From NCBI GenBank assembly GCA_036768485.1, contig JAVLUZ010000600.1:247007-311006 (forward strand): a DNA stretch of 64,000 bases. Direction: 5' to 3'. The notes below the pieces were generated by a model. The model did no database searches, was not told where the DNA came from, and saw nothing but the letters and a program-made list of their open reading frames with translations. This document shows positions 21,691 through 33,369 of this stretch, in pieces. Positions within the stretch are counted from its first letter, which is position 1; every line of letters begins with the position of its first letter. A program made the position numbers and the translations under genes. This DNA is from Mermis nigrescens. Its lineage: Eukaryota > Nematoda > Enoplea > Mermithida > Mermithidae.

Positions 21691-22402
21691 TCACGAAAGA
21701 ATAGTTTTGAAAAATGAGCTTGCTAAGCGAGAGTTGTAAACTAAGAGGAGCTTAAAGTTTAAACCTACCATTAAATTATAAAGATAATAATAAAAGATTT
21801 AAAGCTTTAAGAAAAAGAAAAATGTGGTAAATTAAAACAAATTTAATGGATATGATGAAACATTATTGTTGAGAATAGGACGATCACGTGCTATGTATAA
21901 TGACCCCTTGATGAAAAGATCAAAAGAGTTGGATGCTCGACTGATAACCTTGAAGCAATCTGATGTAATTGGATGATTGCTATTTGAGATATGTTTGTGA
22001 ATAGCAGATAAACTATCACCCTGAATTGGCTTTCCTGTAGCAAATGAGATGCCAGTATGCTCTGCCATTCTACTCCCAAAATGTCGGCGAGTTTCACCGA
22101 TGTAACTAGCCATACAGCTAGAACACGTATATTTATATACTAAATTTGAGAGTAGCTTAGCAGGTACAGCATCCTTGTTCTTGAAAAACCGGCTGATACA
22201 CATGACAGGTTTGTAAACAAACCTTACTCTAATCTGAGGGTAATGTTTTAATTAAACAATGTTTTAATTTACCACATTTTTCTTTTTTCTTAAAGCTTTA
22301 AATCTTTTATTATTATCTTTATAATTTAATGGTAGGTTTAAACTTTAAGCTCCTCTTAGTTTACAACTCTCGCTTAGCAAGCTCATTTTTCAAAACTATT
22401 AT
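21691..22402 (-). mobile_element. Penelope-like element 3' end, inverted-repeat flanked
   Basis: About 120-bp inverted copies (21691-21825 and 22282-22402) bracket a coding fragment. Each carries the TTTTGAAAAATGAGCTTGCT block. Penelope-like elements commonly insert as 5'-truncated copies with inverted terminal-repeat pieces, which fits. The reverse transcriptase is absent. Confidence 0.75.
21832..22203 (-). pseudogene. Penelope-like GIY-YIG endonuclease fragment
   Basis: This frame encodes the C-terminal GIY-YIG-type domain of a Penelope-like polyprotein. It starts within the linker (CISRFFKNKDAVPAKL) and has the Cys pair CSSC, then SYIGETRRHFGSRMAEH, covering the YIG motif and the catalytic Arg/His region. 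It ends naturally at TAA. A second copy at 46552-46920 shares the same end and the same stop codon. The domain nicks DNA to prime integration. The upstream RT is missing, so this is a truncated insertion. Confidence 0.85.
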
Positions 22403-22638
22403 TCAGACACTTAAATTATAAAAATAAATGACTTCACCTTTCAATGAAAATCGATTTTTAATGAAGGTGACAAAAAATCGCGAAATTATCAAAATAGCAG
22501 GCATATTTAAATACGCTAGCAAAACGACACAAGATATTGAATGCTAAATTTTCAACTGGTACTGATAAGCCGTGCATATAGGTACATATGATCTATAAAT
22601 TTTAGGCAGAATAAGTGATGATAATTATGTTTAAGCTA

Positions 22639-22803
22639 CAGTCTGTTTCACATAACTTCGGTCATAAATTTTAAAACTATCTCCGACAATAAGCTGACAG
22701 ATTGCGACTAAAGCATCGATCTGATATATAATTATCGTAACCCTCGGCTAATTGTCGATGAGAATTCTAAAAATTTATGCACGGAGTTATGTGAAACAGA
22801 CTA
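22639..22803. mobile_element. TA-flanked MITE with TAGTCTGTTTCAC ends
   Basis: 165 bp between TA dinucleotides (22637-22638 and 22804-22805). Ends CAGTCTGTTTCACATAACT and, in reverse complement, TAGTCTGTTTCACATAACT form inverted repeats of about 40 bp. The first 12 bases match the ends of the tRNA-bearing element at 25824-26368, so the two are probably mobilised by the same transposase. Confidence 0.82.
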
Positions 22804-22849
22804 TAGGTAGTGCAAATGTGCAGTTTTTATGTAAAAATTGTTTTACTAG

Positions 22850-23085
22850 GGTATGCAGGCGCTTATTAAGCTACGTTCCGGTACATTAATTTCGACGAAA
22901 ATTTTTCAGACGTCGCATGAAGTTCCTACAAAAAAATGTAAAAAAATAATTAATTCTACAGAGCATACGAATTCGTATAAATTTTTCTCATTTTCAACAA
23001 AAAACTGAGTTAATTCAAATAGTAGTGTAAAGTAAAGATTACAAAGAATTTTTGCATATTTCTCGTAACAAGAAGTCCCTTAATG
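22850..23085 (+). repeat. Diverged dispersed repeat, family E
   Basis: Resembles 300-560 (inverted) and 23560-23810. Shared blocks include TCATTTTCAACAAAAAACTG and AATTTTTGCATATT. Confidence 0.55.
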
Positions 23086-23100
23086 CTTATGGGTTCACCT

Positions 23101-23354
23101 CACACCTGGGCGTATAGGGGTTTGGGGGTATGCACTTCGCCCCGAGAAACCAAAATACCACCCCCCAGAAATCAAAATACCCCCTACCCCAGAATTTCAT
23201 TTTTGAACATTTTTCGTTTTTTATGCCAATGGATAGTGCTCGATAAGAAACGTCGAAAAATGGTGTTTTTTCCGCCATACCACCATTTTCAAGGCCATTT
23301 TTTGACCTTTGAAAAATCTTGCACCCCCCAGGAATTTCTTGCTGCCCACGCATG
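23101..23354 (+). mobile_element. hAT-type MITE, family A, copy A5
   Basis: Flanked by GTTCACCT (23093-23100) and GTTTACCT (23355-23362), a 7-of-8 target duplication. Ends are CACACCTGGGCG and CTGCCCACGCATG. Confidence 0.85.
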
Positions 23355-23559
23355 GTTTACCTGCTCCTGTTTATTATTCCATGAATACATCGAACTTTAG
23401 TGAGAATATTTAAAAAACGCGGATCTCACAATAAAATTTTGACATTAAGCATACTGCAGTGGGCAAATGTTAATGCGCGAACGAAATGATACAAAAATAT
23501 TAAACACAAGTCATGTAGTACAAATGCACTGTTTTTTGTAAAAAATTATGATACTAAGA

Positions 23560-23810
23560 GACATTCAGACGCTTGTTGATTTAATTTCCGGTACATTTAT
23601 TTCAATGAAAATTTCTCAGAAGTTGCACCTATGGAGACTAAATACAAAGTGTAAAAGTTATTGTTATACATTAAATCACGCTACACATATATTTGTTAGA
23701 AGTTTTAATGATTTTCAACAAAAATCGGGTTAGTTTAAATTATGATGTAAAGTGTGAATTGTAGCAAACATAAATTTTTTGCTTATTGCTAGTAGCAGAG
23801 GACGTTTTCT
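23560..23810 (+). repeat. Diverged dispersed repeat, family E
   Basis: Third copy of the family, on the other side of MITE A5 from the copy at 22850-23085. Shared blocks include TTCCGGTACATT and GATTTTCAACAAAAATCGGG. From 23811 to 24400 the sequence is AT-rich, with a degenerate duplication at about 24190-24360 (GTAACAAC...AAAATTC.AGGAA). Confidence 0.5.
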
Positions 23811-24407
23811 ACGTAACGCTATTTGCTTTAACAAAAAAATTAATGTTTCATGAATAAAGTTGACATTAAATGAAACTAATGTAAAATTGCAAAATGCTAA
23901 AAATGTCAATGCTTGATTTACTGTAGTACAATGAATTCTTATTCTCAAGTCGCACCACAAGAATTACCATTTAAAATTGCTATATATGTATGTTGTTTTG
24001 AGATATAATCAATTTTTGACTTATCACAAAGTTGATCGAACTTCTCAGAAACTGGCTCTCAATACAAATTTAGCTATATCTCGAGGGATTCTGGATTAGA
24101 AAGCATTTTCTACCCACAAGAAACATGAAAACATTTAGTTAAGTAAGACAATAAAAGTTGAATTTTCAGCAGACAAAAATTACATCTGCAACAAAAAATT
24201 GTAACAACCAATGAGAATCGAGTTTGGGAGAAACATGCAAACATGCTAAAATTCGAGGAAACACAAAATTATTTATTTACTGTTGTTAATTTAAAAAATT
24301 GTAACAACTAATACGAATCCAGAATTGAAGAAAAAATGCTAAAATTCAAGGAACCAAATGTTTATTTTTTGCTGTTCTTAATCAATGACCTAAGGCACAT
24401 TTTTTCA

Positions 24408-24990
24408 ACGCGGCGCCGCGTGGAAGTAGCAGCACATTGCCTCGCGGCGCCACGCGGCGCCGCGTGGCAGATAAATTGAAGTTTGAACACTGTTCAAACT
24501 TTTGCCTCTTGCAGTGGGACGCGGCGGCCTATATTTATCATGTATTTATGAGGGAAAGCTTGATTTTAGCATTTTTTTATTATGTACTGATGTTTATGCA
24601 TACGTGAAAGCGTGGAAATTGAATAAATAATCGATTTTTAAGATGTCTGTGTGCGAAAATGTGTGTCTCTACGCCTTTCAAAACTTCTTTTCTTGATGCT
24701 GAAACCGTAAATGAGTACAGTTTTTCGTTGACCTATACCCTTTTCACTTGTTTTCTCGACACAGAATACAGTATACAGTTTACACATGTTAAACTTTTTT
24801 GCCGTTTTACTGCAGTTACAACATCAATAAATTTTTTCTGCTGCGCGGCGCCGCGTGGAAGTGTAGCAGCACAACCCATGTCACGCGGCGCCACGCTGGC
24901 GTCATGCGGCGCCCGGTGCTGCGTGGCGCCGCGTTGGAAGTATAGCAGCTACTTCGCCAAGCGGCACCGTGCGGCGAAGTATAGCAGGGC
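24408..24990. repeat. GGCGCC-rich palindromic blocks
   Basis: Two GC-rich blocks, about 24410-24480 and 24840-24990, are packed with GCGGCGCCGCGTGG-type palindromes and separated by AT-rich DNA. AAGTATAGCAG and GAAGTAGCAG recur between palindromes. The blocks contrast sharply with their surroundings and may be subterminal arrays of one element, but I could not find its ends. Confidence 0.65.
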
Positions 24991-25823
24991 CTTTATTTTG
25001 ATTGCAATTTTATCAACTTGATGATTAGGGGAACGGAACAAGATAAATGGAGGAGAAGACAGAAAGATTTTTCAAGACCACCTTGATACATAGGTCACAA
25101 CAAGAACATGTAATTTCGTGAGGCGGCCCGGTCGCGCAGAGCCGACGAACTCAAAAGAGCCGATTTTCGGTTTGGGGAATATTCGCCTCCGACATATCGC
25201 CCCGACTTTATGTATGTCCACGACATTTCGCTCCCAGGTATGTTTTGCCTCCGAAACTTACGCCCCCAAAATTTCGCCTCTCGGATGTTTCGCCCCCAAA
25301 CATTTCGCCCCTCGGATGTTTCGCCTCCAAGTGAGCTACAATAAACGAGAGTATGCATTATACATGGACAGCATCAAAATTCGGGAGGACACAATGTCCG
25401 CTTTTCTTCTTTTTTATTTTCAATTTTTTTTTGAAATAAACTGAAAAGAATTTTTATTTTTTTCATTTCTAATCTTGATGAGTTTTCAATATTTTCGTTT
25501 CTCATTTTTAGATTTCTTTAAACAATTTTTTAACCATATTCAAACAATTTTTTAACCATATTGCTGCTTTATTTTTGATTGTCAGCAAGAAAATCAGAAT
25601 TGTCAAATAAAAACAATGATGTTAATTGCGAAGTAAAACGAAACACTAAGACGAAAAATGCTGTCGAATTAAAACGTGAACAATCTGAAATTCAAACCCA
25701 AATATGAATGTCAACCGCCGTTCGTTTGGAGAATACATAAATGCAGTTTTCGTAGACTACATAAGCTTCCTCTTTCCTCTTTTCGGAATGACTGAATCCA
25801 TTAAGCAAATCTTACACCAACTA

Positions 25824-26368
25824 TAGTCTGTTTCATTTATCCGAGAGCTTTTTCAGCAAATGTTTTCGGAGGTTACAGTAACCCCTTCTTTCTTATTTAC
25901 TGTAGGTCGCTAGATCTCACTATAGCTATGTAGTAAAGACGGGTTTTTCAACAGCATTTTTGCGGCATAATTTATTCTCGTCTTCCAGCAGATAAATTAA
26001 CTTACTGATAAAAATCGCGCGTTCATCATATCTTGAGTCGATACTTTAAACACAAACGACTAAGATGTTAAGAAACGCCACGAACCCCCGCATAGCTCAG
26101 TGGTAAAACCTCTTGCTTGTAGTCGAAGCAACCCGGGTTCGATTCCAGCCGATAGCTTTTTTTAGCGCACTCACCGTAGTATGTCCCAGCACTGATTAAA
26201 TGCCTAAATAAAATTTATTTGGGCGTATTAGAGCATTAAAAATGGAAGAATTCTAGCCACTCGCCCTCACTGAGCTGATCTGCCGAAGTACAGTAATTCG
26301 TCTTGTTTAGCTTACTGTAGCCCTTAAAAGAATTGACTAAAAAGCTCTCGAATAAATGAAACAGACTT
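25824..26368. mobile_element. TA-flanked inverted-repeat element carrying a tRNA-like sequence
   Basis: 545 bp between TA dinucleotides (25822-25823 and 26369-26370). The first 31 bp, TAGTCTGTTTCATTTATCC then GAGAGCTTTTT, are mirrored at the other end, and weaker similarity runs for some tens of bases further in. The interior contains a tRNA-like sequence at 26086-26156. Confidence 0.85.
26086..26156 (+). pseudogene. tRNA-like sequence (pseudo-tRNA or SINE-like head)
   Basis: Contains a good polymerase III A box (TAGCTCAGTGG, 26093-26103) and B box (GGTTCGATTCC, 26136-26146) at the usual spacing. A strong anticodon-arm hairpin TTGCTT/AAGCAA lies between them. The acceptor stem does not pair, the D stem is lost and the T stem has two mismatches, so it is not a functional tRNA. 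The anticodon is ambiguous (loop GTAGTCG). The internal promoter may still be usable. Confidence 0.7.
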
Positions 26369-28008
26369 TAACTGACTTACTGCCATTTGGTCCTCTTTAT
26401 ATAGTTTTTGAATGACCTTGTTATCGCAAACAAAAGGTCCTGGGATGAAAATATTACTACAAAGATAATGTACCTAATTAAGTAAGGTCAAGCCAAAATC
26501 TCCGCAAATCTTTATCGAATAAACAAAAAAAAATTAGGTCTTTGCTTGCCGACCGGGAGAAATTATAATTAGGTAGGTACACAAAAAATGCGCTTACGAA
26601 GGTCAAGCGAATTCCTGGGAATGTAATGGCAGATAAAAAAATAACGGTAAATAAAATTGCAGAGACAAGTTGATTGGTACAGTATGTAATTACTTTCGCT
26701 AGTCGCACTGTGTCTAGTGATTAAACATATATACGGACATGGCTTAGTAATACCTTCGGAACTTAATTAGGTAGATAAACTGCTCTCAGCGCTGGTCAGG
26801 TTCGTCGAATCTCGGGACGATTCTGAACCCGTTGACCCTTGTAGACCTACGGCTTCGACTCCATCAGTCCTAATATTGCTGACCGCTTTTCGTCGGGAGT
26901 TTCAGCAGCTACGCCTTAATTCCTAACACTCGTACCTACCTAAATCTCGGAACGCTCGCAAGGTCAGTTGACCTCAACCCACTCAATTTGATAATTTAAC
27001 TTCTTTAGAGTTAGGCTGGCTTGAAATGTTTTTTGGTCCCTAATCAGTGTAGCACTCTGAATTTCGAATACAACAACAGCGAGCTCTCAACTGGTCAATC
27101 ATCATAAAATATTAGATAATCTTTTAGCTTTTTTGGGTTGAGGAAAGAGAAAGAATTTTGGCAAAACAAATAAAGATAAGACCCAAGAATATTTACCCTT
27201 TTAATCAATCGTCGTAAAATCCAAATTAAAATAATATAATTGTCGACGTCGCCCGACCAACCCTCGATATACTTTATCACTGGATGGTGAATTTTCCGAT
27301 TTTATTCGACGATAATATACAAGGCACGGCTATAAGCCGGCACACACCATAATGTGTAAAGACTAGTTATGCAAATATTGATATGGAACAAGTACGTGAA
27401 ATAATACAACACACGCGTTTTACCAGGATGATTACAATAAAGCAACGAAATCGAATTTTCGAGAACTTTCACATAAGTGAATTACTACTGTTAGCATACT
27501 CTAGTTTACCGGACAAGTACCTAATAGAATTTTAAGTTGAATAGTAAGGGTAGGATGAGGATTGAAGGCATAACCTCGAGCTAACTCATCGCAAAGAAGG
27601 ATACCTATGTACTTGAATAGTTATGTAAATCCAGTATACAGTAAAACGATGTCGTCTGCTGGCCTTGGCAAACTAATGGCGAAGTATTCGTATAAAGTTC
27701 ATGGCGTGTAACTGTCGTAGTTACAAGTATAACGAGATATCTATTGGGGGCGAAACATCCGAGGGACGAAACGTCCGAAGCGCGAAATGTCAGGGGGCGA
27801 AAGTTCCGGGGGCGGAAAATACTTGAGGGCGAAATTTCGGGGTTGAAATATTGGGGCGAAAAGTCGAAGGCGAAATGTCGGGGGCGAATCTTCCGGATGC
27901 CGATTTTTGAATGCTGACCAGAAAGTTCATACCATAGTCCATTTTAAACGCCTTTTAATGTTTTCACAGCATTTATATTCGACCGATCAGCGTCAAAGGA
28001 CATGATGT

Positions 28009-28245
28009 TCACACATGGGCTTCGCCCAGAAGGCCGAATCCCCCAACCCGCAAGAACCCAAAATATCCACCGAATTCAATTTTTGACATTTTGTTATTTT
28101 TTCGCAATTTTTTAATGCTAATGGATAGTGCTCGATGAGAAACGTCGAAAAAATGGTATTTTTTCGCCAAACCACAATTTTTAATCAATTTTTTGACCAT
28201 CAAAGGATCTTGCATCCCCCAGAATTTGGTCTTGCCCCCCGATGA
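28009..28245 (+). mobile_element. hAT-type MITE, family A, diverged copy A6
   Basis: The core AATTTTTTAATGCTAATGGA then TAGTGCTCGATGAGAAACG matches family A, with diverged ends. Near-duplicate flanks CATGATGT (28001-28008) and CATGACGT (28247-28254) fit an aged 8-bp duplication. Confidence 0.7.
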
Positions 28246-28474
28246 ACATGACGTCTTACTTCTCTATTTTGATTCTACATTCTAGGGGAAACTAATATGA
28301 GCAAGTTTATCCCCTTACATGAATTAAATAAATAGCGATTTACTGTATAAATGAAACTCAAATATAAAGAATTTCGAAAGAAATTTTATTACTAATAACT
28401 CAAAGTGATAAAATTCAGAATGAGAGCATGCTCCAACTGTATGTAGCCCCTATTTGCTTTCTGATATCATCAGG

Positions 28475-28740
28475 GCTGAATGGGTACAGCGAAAATTTAC
28501 TGAAAGGTTAATTGGATAAATGGGACTTTCGTATGATGAGAGGCTAAAAGCCTTACATTCAGAGAGGCTTGAACTCCATAAAATTTATTTTGATTTAATT
28601 TTTATGTATAATATTATTCACAATAATCTCTTACCTTCTGAAGATTTTTATAAGTTTTATGGTCATTCGCGCTTTAGGAATGCATTTGCAAATCAGATCA
28701 ATTTAGAAATATTTCGACTTAATTGTGAAAAGTGAAATAG
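28475..28740 (+). pseudogene. CR1-like LINE fragment (RT thumb region)
   Basis: Encodes VQRKFTERL and then GLSYDERLKALHSERLELHK with YNIIHNNLLPSEDFYKFYGH, the segment after the RT palm in CR1-like LINEs. It matches the minus-strand fragment at 38346-38576 closely. Truncated at both ends. Confidence 0.8.
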
Positions 28741-28813
28741 TTCATTGCGGCAGAGACGGAATTAAAAGAATACAAATTTGGTCAAATTGAAAAAAAGGAA
28801 GGCTAAAGTTTCT

Positions 28814-29724
28814 AATATGGTTTTGTCTCCGATTTTCCTAAAAATAATTTTTTGTGATAGATTCGAGGGCGCTGAGTCCAGAAATGAAAAGCGTTAAGGG
28901 GGCTGACGAATATGTGTGGAGATAGAGCCCTTCAAACTTGCAAAAAACGTGATTATTTCGATTTTCTTAGGGCTCTATCTCCACAAATATTCGTCACCCC
29001 CCTAAACGTTTTTGTTTTCTGGACTCAGCGTTGTCGAATCTATCAAAAAAATTATTTTTAGGAGAATCGGTGACAAAAAATTTTTTCAAAAAAAAGAATG
29101 CAAAAAAATCTGCTAAACCCAACTTTTAACATTTCTACATTACAGTTCTGACGTTAACAAAGCTACCCACAACTCACCAGCTTGCTTATACGAACATCTT
29201 AGGCTTAGGCTTAGAAAGTGTATTCACATTGGTGCCAGCTGATGGTCTAAGCCTGAGACAATTTTTGCCCCAATTGTGCCTTAGGCTTAGACCATCAGCT
29301 GGCACCAATTTAATATGCACGGCAAGGCAAGTCTAAAATAATAACCGTGATGAATCGATTACACCCTGCTTCGGCTTTGCTAACGTCAGAACTGTAATGC
29401 AGAAATGTTAAAAATTGGGTTTAGCAGAATTTTTTTTGCATAATTTTTTTTCAAAAAATTTTTTGTCACCGATTCTCCTAAAAATAATTTTTTCTGATAG
29501 ATTCGAGGTTGCTGAGTCCAGAAAAACAAAGCGTTTAGGCGGTTGACGAATATTTGTGGAGATAGAGCCCTTAGAAGATTGAAATAATCACGTTTTTTGC
29601 AAGTTTGAAGGGCTCTATCTCCACAAATATTCGTCAGCCCCCCAAACGCTTTTTTTCTGGACTCAGCGTCCTCGAATCTATCAGAAAAAAGTATTTTTAG
29701 GAGAATCGGAGACAAAACCATATA
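28814..29724. repeat. Compound foldback: two hairpins arranged as an inverted pair
   Basis: Each half (about 28814-29160 and 29375-29724) is itself a long hairpin, with arms containing GGGCTCTATCTCCACAAATA and TTCGTC. The two halves are also inverted copies of each other, with outer ends ATATGGTTTTGTCTCCGATT and its complement. The centre (29200-29310) holds a smaller hairpin with TTAGGCTTAGGCTTAG and GATGGTCTAAGCCTGAGAC. Open frames here follow from the symmetry and are not genes. Confidence 0.8.
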
Positions 29725-30100
29725 AGAAAAAATTCCAGAAGAAAGAATCAAAGTAATATACTGAAATGTCGTCAATGCAGTGAAATATAATATCAAAAAC
29801 CTGCGCAAGGACTATAAAGGCGGTTTGCACTTACTTATAGTCTAAGGTGGAGTAGGTTTCTTAAGAATATGGTACTTTCAGAATACTAAGGAATAAACTT
29901 CGGAAGAGCGAATTTTTTGCTCAGTACTTAGAACAGGTTGAAAGAAAGAGCGAAAAAAAATTTCATCCATCTATGATCAATATTACAAAAGCTATGGGTT
30001 TCGTTAATTAGCCTCTTCTCGACCTAAGCAAGCATCTTCTCGACCTAAGTATTTGAAGATTCAAACAGCTGAATGCAGAATCACATGCAGATACCCAATT

Positions 30101-30240
30101 TACGTCGACCTAAGCATCTATACATCGACCTAAGCATCTATACATCGACCTAAGCATCTATACATCGACCTAAGCATCTATACATCGATCTAAGCATCTA
30201 TACATCGACCTAAGCATCTATATATACATCGACCTGAGTG
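30101..30240 (+). repeat. 20-bp tandem repeat array
   Basis: Six head-to-tail units of TACATCGACCTAAGCATCTA (one with G for A, one with T for C), then a degenerate seventh. Isolated TCGACCTAAG units precede it at 30017-30052. There is no spacer, so it is a minisatellite and not a CRISPR array. Confidence 0.92.
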
Positions 30241-30540
30241 GGAGCCACCTCGACCTAAGCAGCTTAAAACACCTTTTAGATATACTAAGCCTAAGCCTAA
30301 GTATAATAGAAGCAAAAATTTAGATTTTTGTATATCTTGTCATAAAACCGAAAAAACATGCAAAAAATATGAAATTTTTTTTAAGTTTTTAAATTTTCAA
30401 ACAGCTTTTCGAGCCTTTTTTCGTTCTTCTCCTTCATTGCTATGCTTCCTCCCGTAGTTTCAGCCCATACTATTTATTTCTGACAAATGTGTAAGTCCTT
30501 GGATCGAGCCGTTTAATCCTCCCACCCAACTCTCACATAG

Positions 30541-30697
30541 AGAGTTGCCTGCAACTTTGCAAGTATGGCTCAGATTTTCGCCAAATTTTTTTTCCGCACT
30601 TCAATTTATCATGTTCTACCATTTTGGCAAAAAAATTTGGCATTCCATATTTGTTTTGCTCCTTTTCTAAAAGTACCATATTCTTAAGTTTAGCCGT
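30541..30697. repeat. Dispersed repeat, copy 2
   Basis: Second copy of the repeat at 11-180. It abuts the 3' end of the CR1-like LINE at about 30698. The interval 29730-30100 is AT-rich with nothing else visible. Confidence 0.75.
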
Positions 30698-33092
30698 CTA
30701 AGGTAAAACTAATTTTCTCTGAACGACTGCTAAAGGAGGGAATGTTCGGGGCATTTACAACTTCTTCTGGCAAATTATTCCGAAGAGGAGGGAGTCTATT
30801 TGCAAAACAATACAATTTCGAATTTAGGCGAGATTTAGGCATTTTTAGCTTTACCAAGTTAATTGATCTAATGATGCCATTACACACCGTGAACAACTCG
30901 TTAAAATCGATGTCTATAAGACCATGGTAAATTTTATAGGCCATCGATAGATCATGACGGACTCGACGTAACTGAAGTGAGTCTAATTTAAGAAAATCTA
31001 ATCATTCACTATAGCTCAAGTCGGGGAAATTTAAGACCCTTCTAGTAAAGTATCTTTGAACTCTCTCAATACTTTTCACATCTTGCTTTTGTGTGGTGAC
31101 CAAATAACCGTGCAATATTCTAGTAAAGGTCGGATATACGTTTTATAAGCCATAACTAGCAGTTCAGCATCTTTAGCCTTAAATGCTCGAAAAATTAATG
31201 GCATCCTAAAATATGCACTTTTAACTATATTTGCAATGTGCGGCGAAAAATCCATATATTCGTTCAAAAGAATACCTAAATCTTTTACTTCGTTGTTTTC
31301 CAAAATATCCTCCATTCCAATCGAATATTTTTGCCTGGGATTTTTATGACGGAAATGCAAAACGGAGCACTTAGCCAAAGATAAAGGTTATTGCCACTTT
31401 ACAGACCACTCATGAATATTCAGTTACAAATTGTTCAACAAACCTGCTTTTTCTGTTACGGAAAACATTTTTACATCATCCGCAAAATATGTACATTCTT
31501 AACTTTTCATTTTTGTTCAGAAAAGCGATATCATTTATGTAAAAAAGAAACAAAAGATGACCAAGAACGCTACCCTGTGGAACTCCACTAGTAAGATCAG
31601 TGAGCTCAGAAAAAGAATCACCAATTTTTACCTGGTGAGTTCGACCATGTAAAAAATCTGTAATCCACAAAAATAATCGTCCTTTTAGTCCATAAAATGA
31701 AAGTTTGTGAAGGAGTTTATTATGTGAGACAGAATCAAAAGCTTTGCAGAAGTCTAAATATATAGCATCAACCGGACTTTTAGAATCGATGTGGCATATA
31801 ATTTCGTTTATGTACATTAATAGTTGGGCTTCACACGATTTTTAAGGCGAAAATCCGAACTGAATAGATGGAAAAATTTTGTTTATTTGAATTTATGTTA
31901 AGATATTATCTTTTAATATTTTCTCTAAAATTCTGCAACTCACACATGTTAACAAAATAGGCCTATAATTAGAAGTTATGGAAGGATCACCCTTTTTGAA
32001 AATGGGGATGACGTGAGCTGTTTTCCAGATTTTTGGGAGTTTACCAGTTAATAAGGAAATTGAATAGATCTTTTTAAGCGGTAACAAAAGCGAGACTTTC
32101 AAATTTTTATACAAAATACTAGGTAATCCGTCTGGACCAAAGGAACTAGAAAAATTTAAGTTGGAAATGGCTTTAGATATAGCTGCTTCATCAAGTACGA
32201 TATTTTCCAAACCAGGCGAATTCTTCAAATCAAGGTCAAGTAAGGGTAAGCTTCCATTATCCTGAGTAAAAACTGAAGAGAAAAAAGTATTCAGTAAAGT
32301 AACTTTCTTAGATTCTTCCGAAACAAGCTCGCCATTTTCCTTTTTTAGCGGTGGCATGGTTTTAGCACTATTCAAACGTTTACCAACAAAATCATAAAAC
32401 TGTTTTGAATTTCCCTTTTCAACTAATTTATTTTCGCACTTGAATTCAAAAGCCAAAATAGCTGAAGATATTTCTTTACGAACCAGTTCGTATTTTGCTT
32501 TTAAAATATCAGTTTTAGATGTTTTATATTCACGCCAAAGCCTTAATTTTTTATTCTGTAGTTTTCTGATTTCGATTGGGTACAATTTAGCTCCAATCTT
32601 TCCGAAAGATACAAATTTAGAGACACCAAGATTAATAATAGCAAGGTATTTATTATAAAAGTCATCAATAGTTACACAGTCAAAAAAGGCATCTTCCCAT
32701 GAAATTGAATCCAAATAAGCTGAAAAATCAAGATATTTCCCACGCGAAAAATTCCGTGATTTTAATTTTATTTTTTTTCTGCTACAATCAGCAAAGACAG
32801 AAAAGCTTACCTGATAATGATCACAAGAAAGTGTTAAAGGTGGCAAAACATTATGTCAAAACAAATGTTAGCGTTAGAAAATACAAGATCTAAAGTGTTA
32901 TCTAATCTGGTAGGCTGATTTACATGCTGACTAAATTCATTTGATATAAGAGTATTCCAAAACAACAAAGAGCTTTTATCAGTCGGAATTTCATTAGAAA
33001 ACCAATTAATGTCGGGAAAGTTAAAATCACCTATTATTATTGTGGCAAATTTGGGGCCATACACCAAAGTAGAAAGTCACACAAGTTTTCAG

Positions 33093-33369
33093 CATACGTG
33101 GGCAGCAAGAAAATTCTGGGGGGGTGCAAAATTTTTTTAAAGTCAAAAAATGGCCTTAAAAATGGTGGTATGGCGATAAAAACACCATTTTTCGACGTTT
33201 CTCATCAAGCACTATCCATTAGCATCAAAAAATTACGAAAAAAAACGAAAAAAATTTTCAAAAATTGAATTCTGGGGTGTATTTTGATTTCTGGGGGGTA
33301 TTTTGGTTTCTGGGGGGTATTTGGTTTCTGGGGGTGCATACCACCCCAAACCCCCCACGCCCATTTGTG
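33093..33369 (-). mobile_element. hAT-type MITE, family A, copy A7
   Basis: Inserted in the LINE endonuclease with the exact 8-bp duplication GTTTTCAG (33085-33092 and 33370-33377). Ends are CATACGTGGGCAG and the complement of CACAAATGGGCG. Confidence 0.9.

Larger units (their letters stand above)
25150..27910. mobile_element. Probable DNA element with inverted arrays of ~19-bp motif
   Basis: A left array (about 25160-25340) of degenerate units like GACATTTCGCCCCC and GGATGTTTCGCCCCC is mirrored by an inverted array (about 27740-27900) of GGGGGCGAAACATCC-type units. Each is bounded outside by GCCGATTTT. The interior is AT-rich and non-coding apart from a nested tRNA-bearing element at 25824-26368; 26370-27740 shows nothing further. 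No target duplication was found, so exact ends are unknown. Confidence 0.6.

Noticed and set aside
24659..25021. 120-residue ORF
   Set aside because: Its C-terminal half is the GGCGCC array and its start has no coding character.
26086..26156. Functional tRNA gene
   Set aside because: The acceptor stem and D stem do not pair and the T stem has mismatches; only the promoter boxes and anticodon hairpin survive.
29386..29808. 140-residue ORF as a gene
   Set aside because: It lies inside the compound foldback, and its openness follows from the inverted structure.
30101..30240. CRISPR-like array
   Set aside because: The 20-bp units are contiguous without spacers, and the context is eukaryotic.
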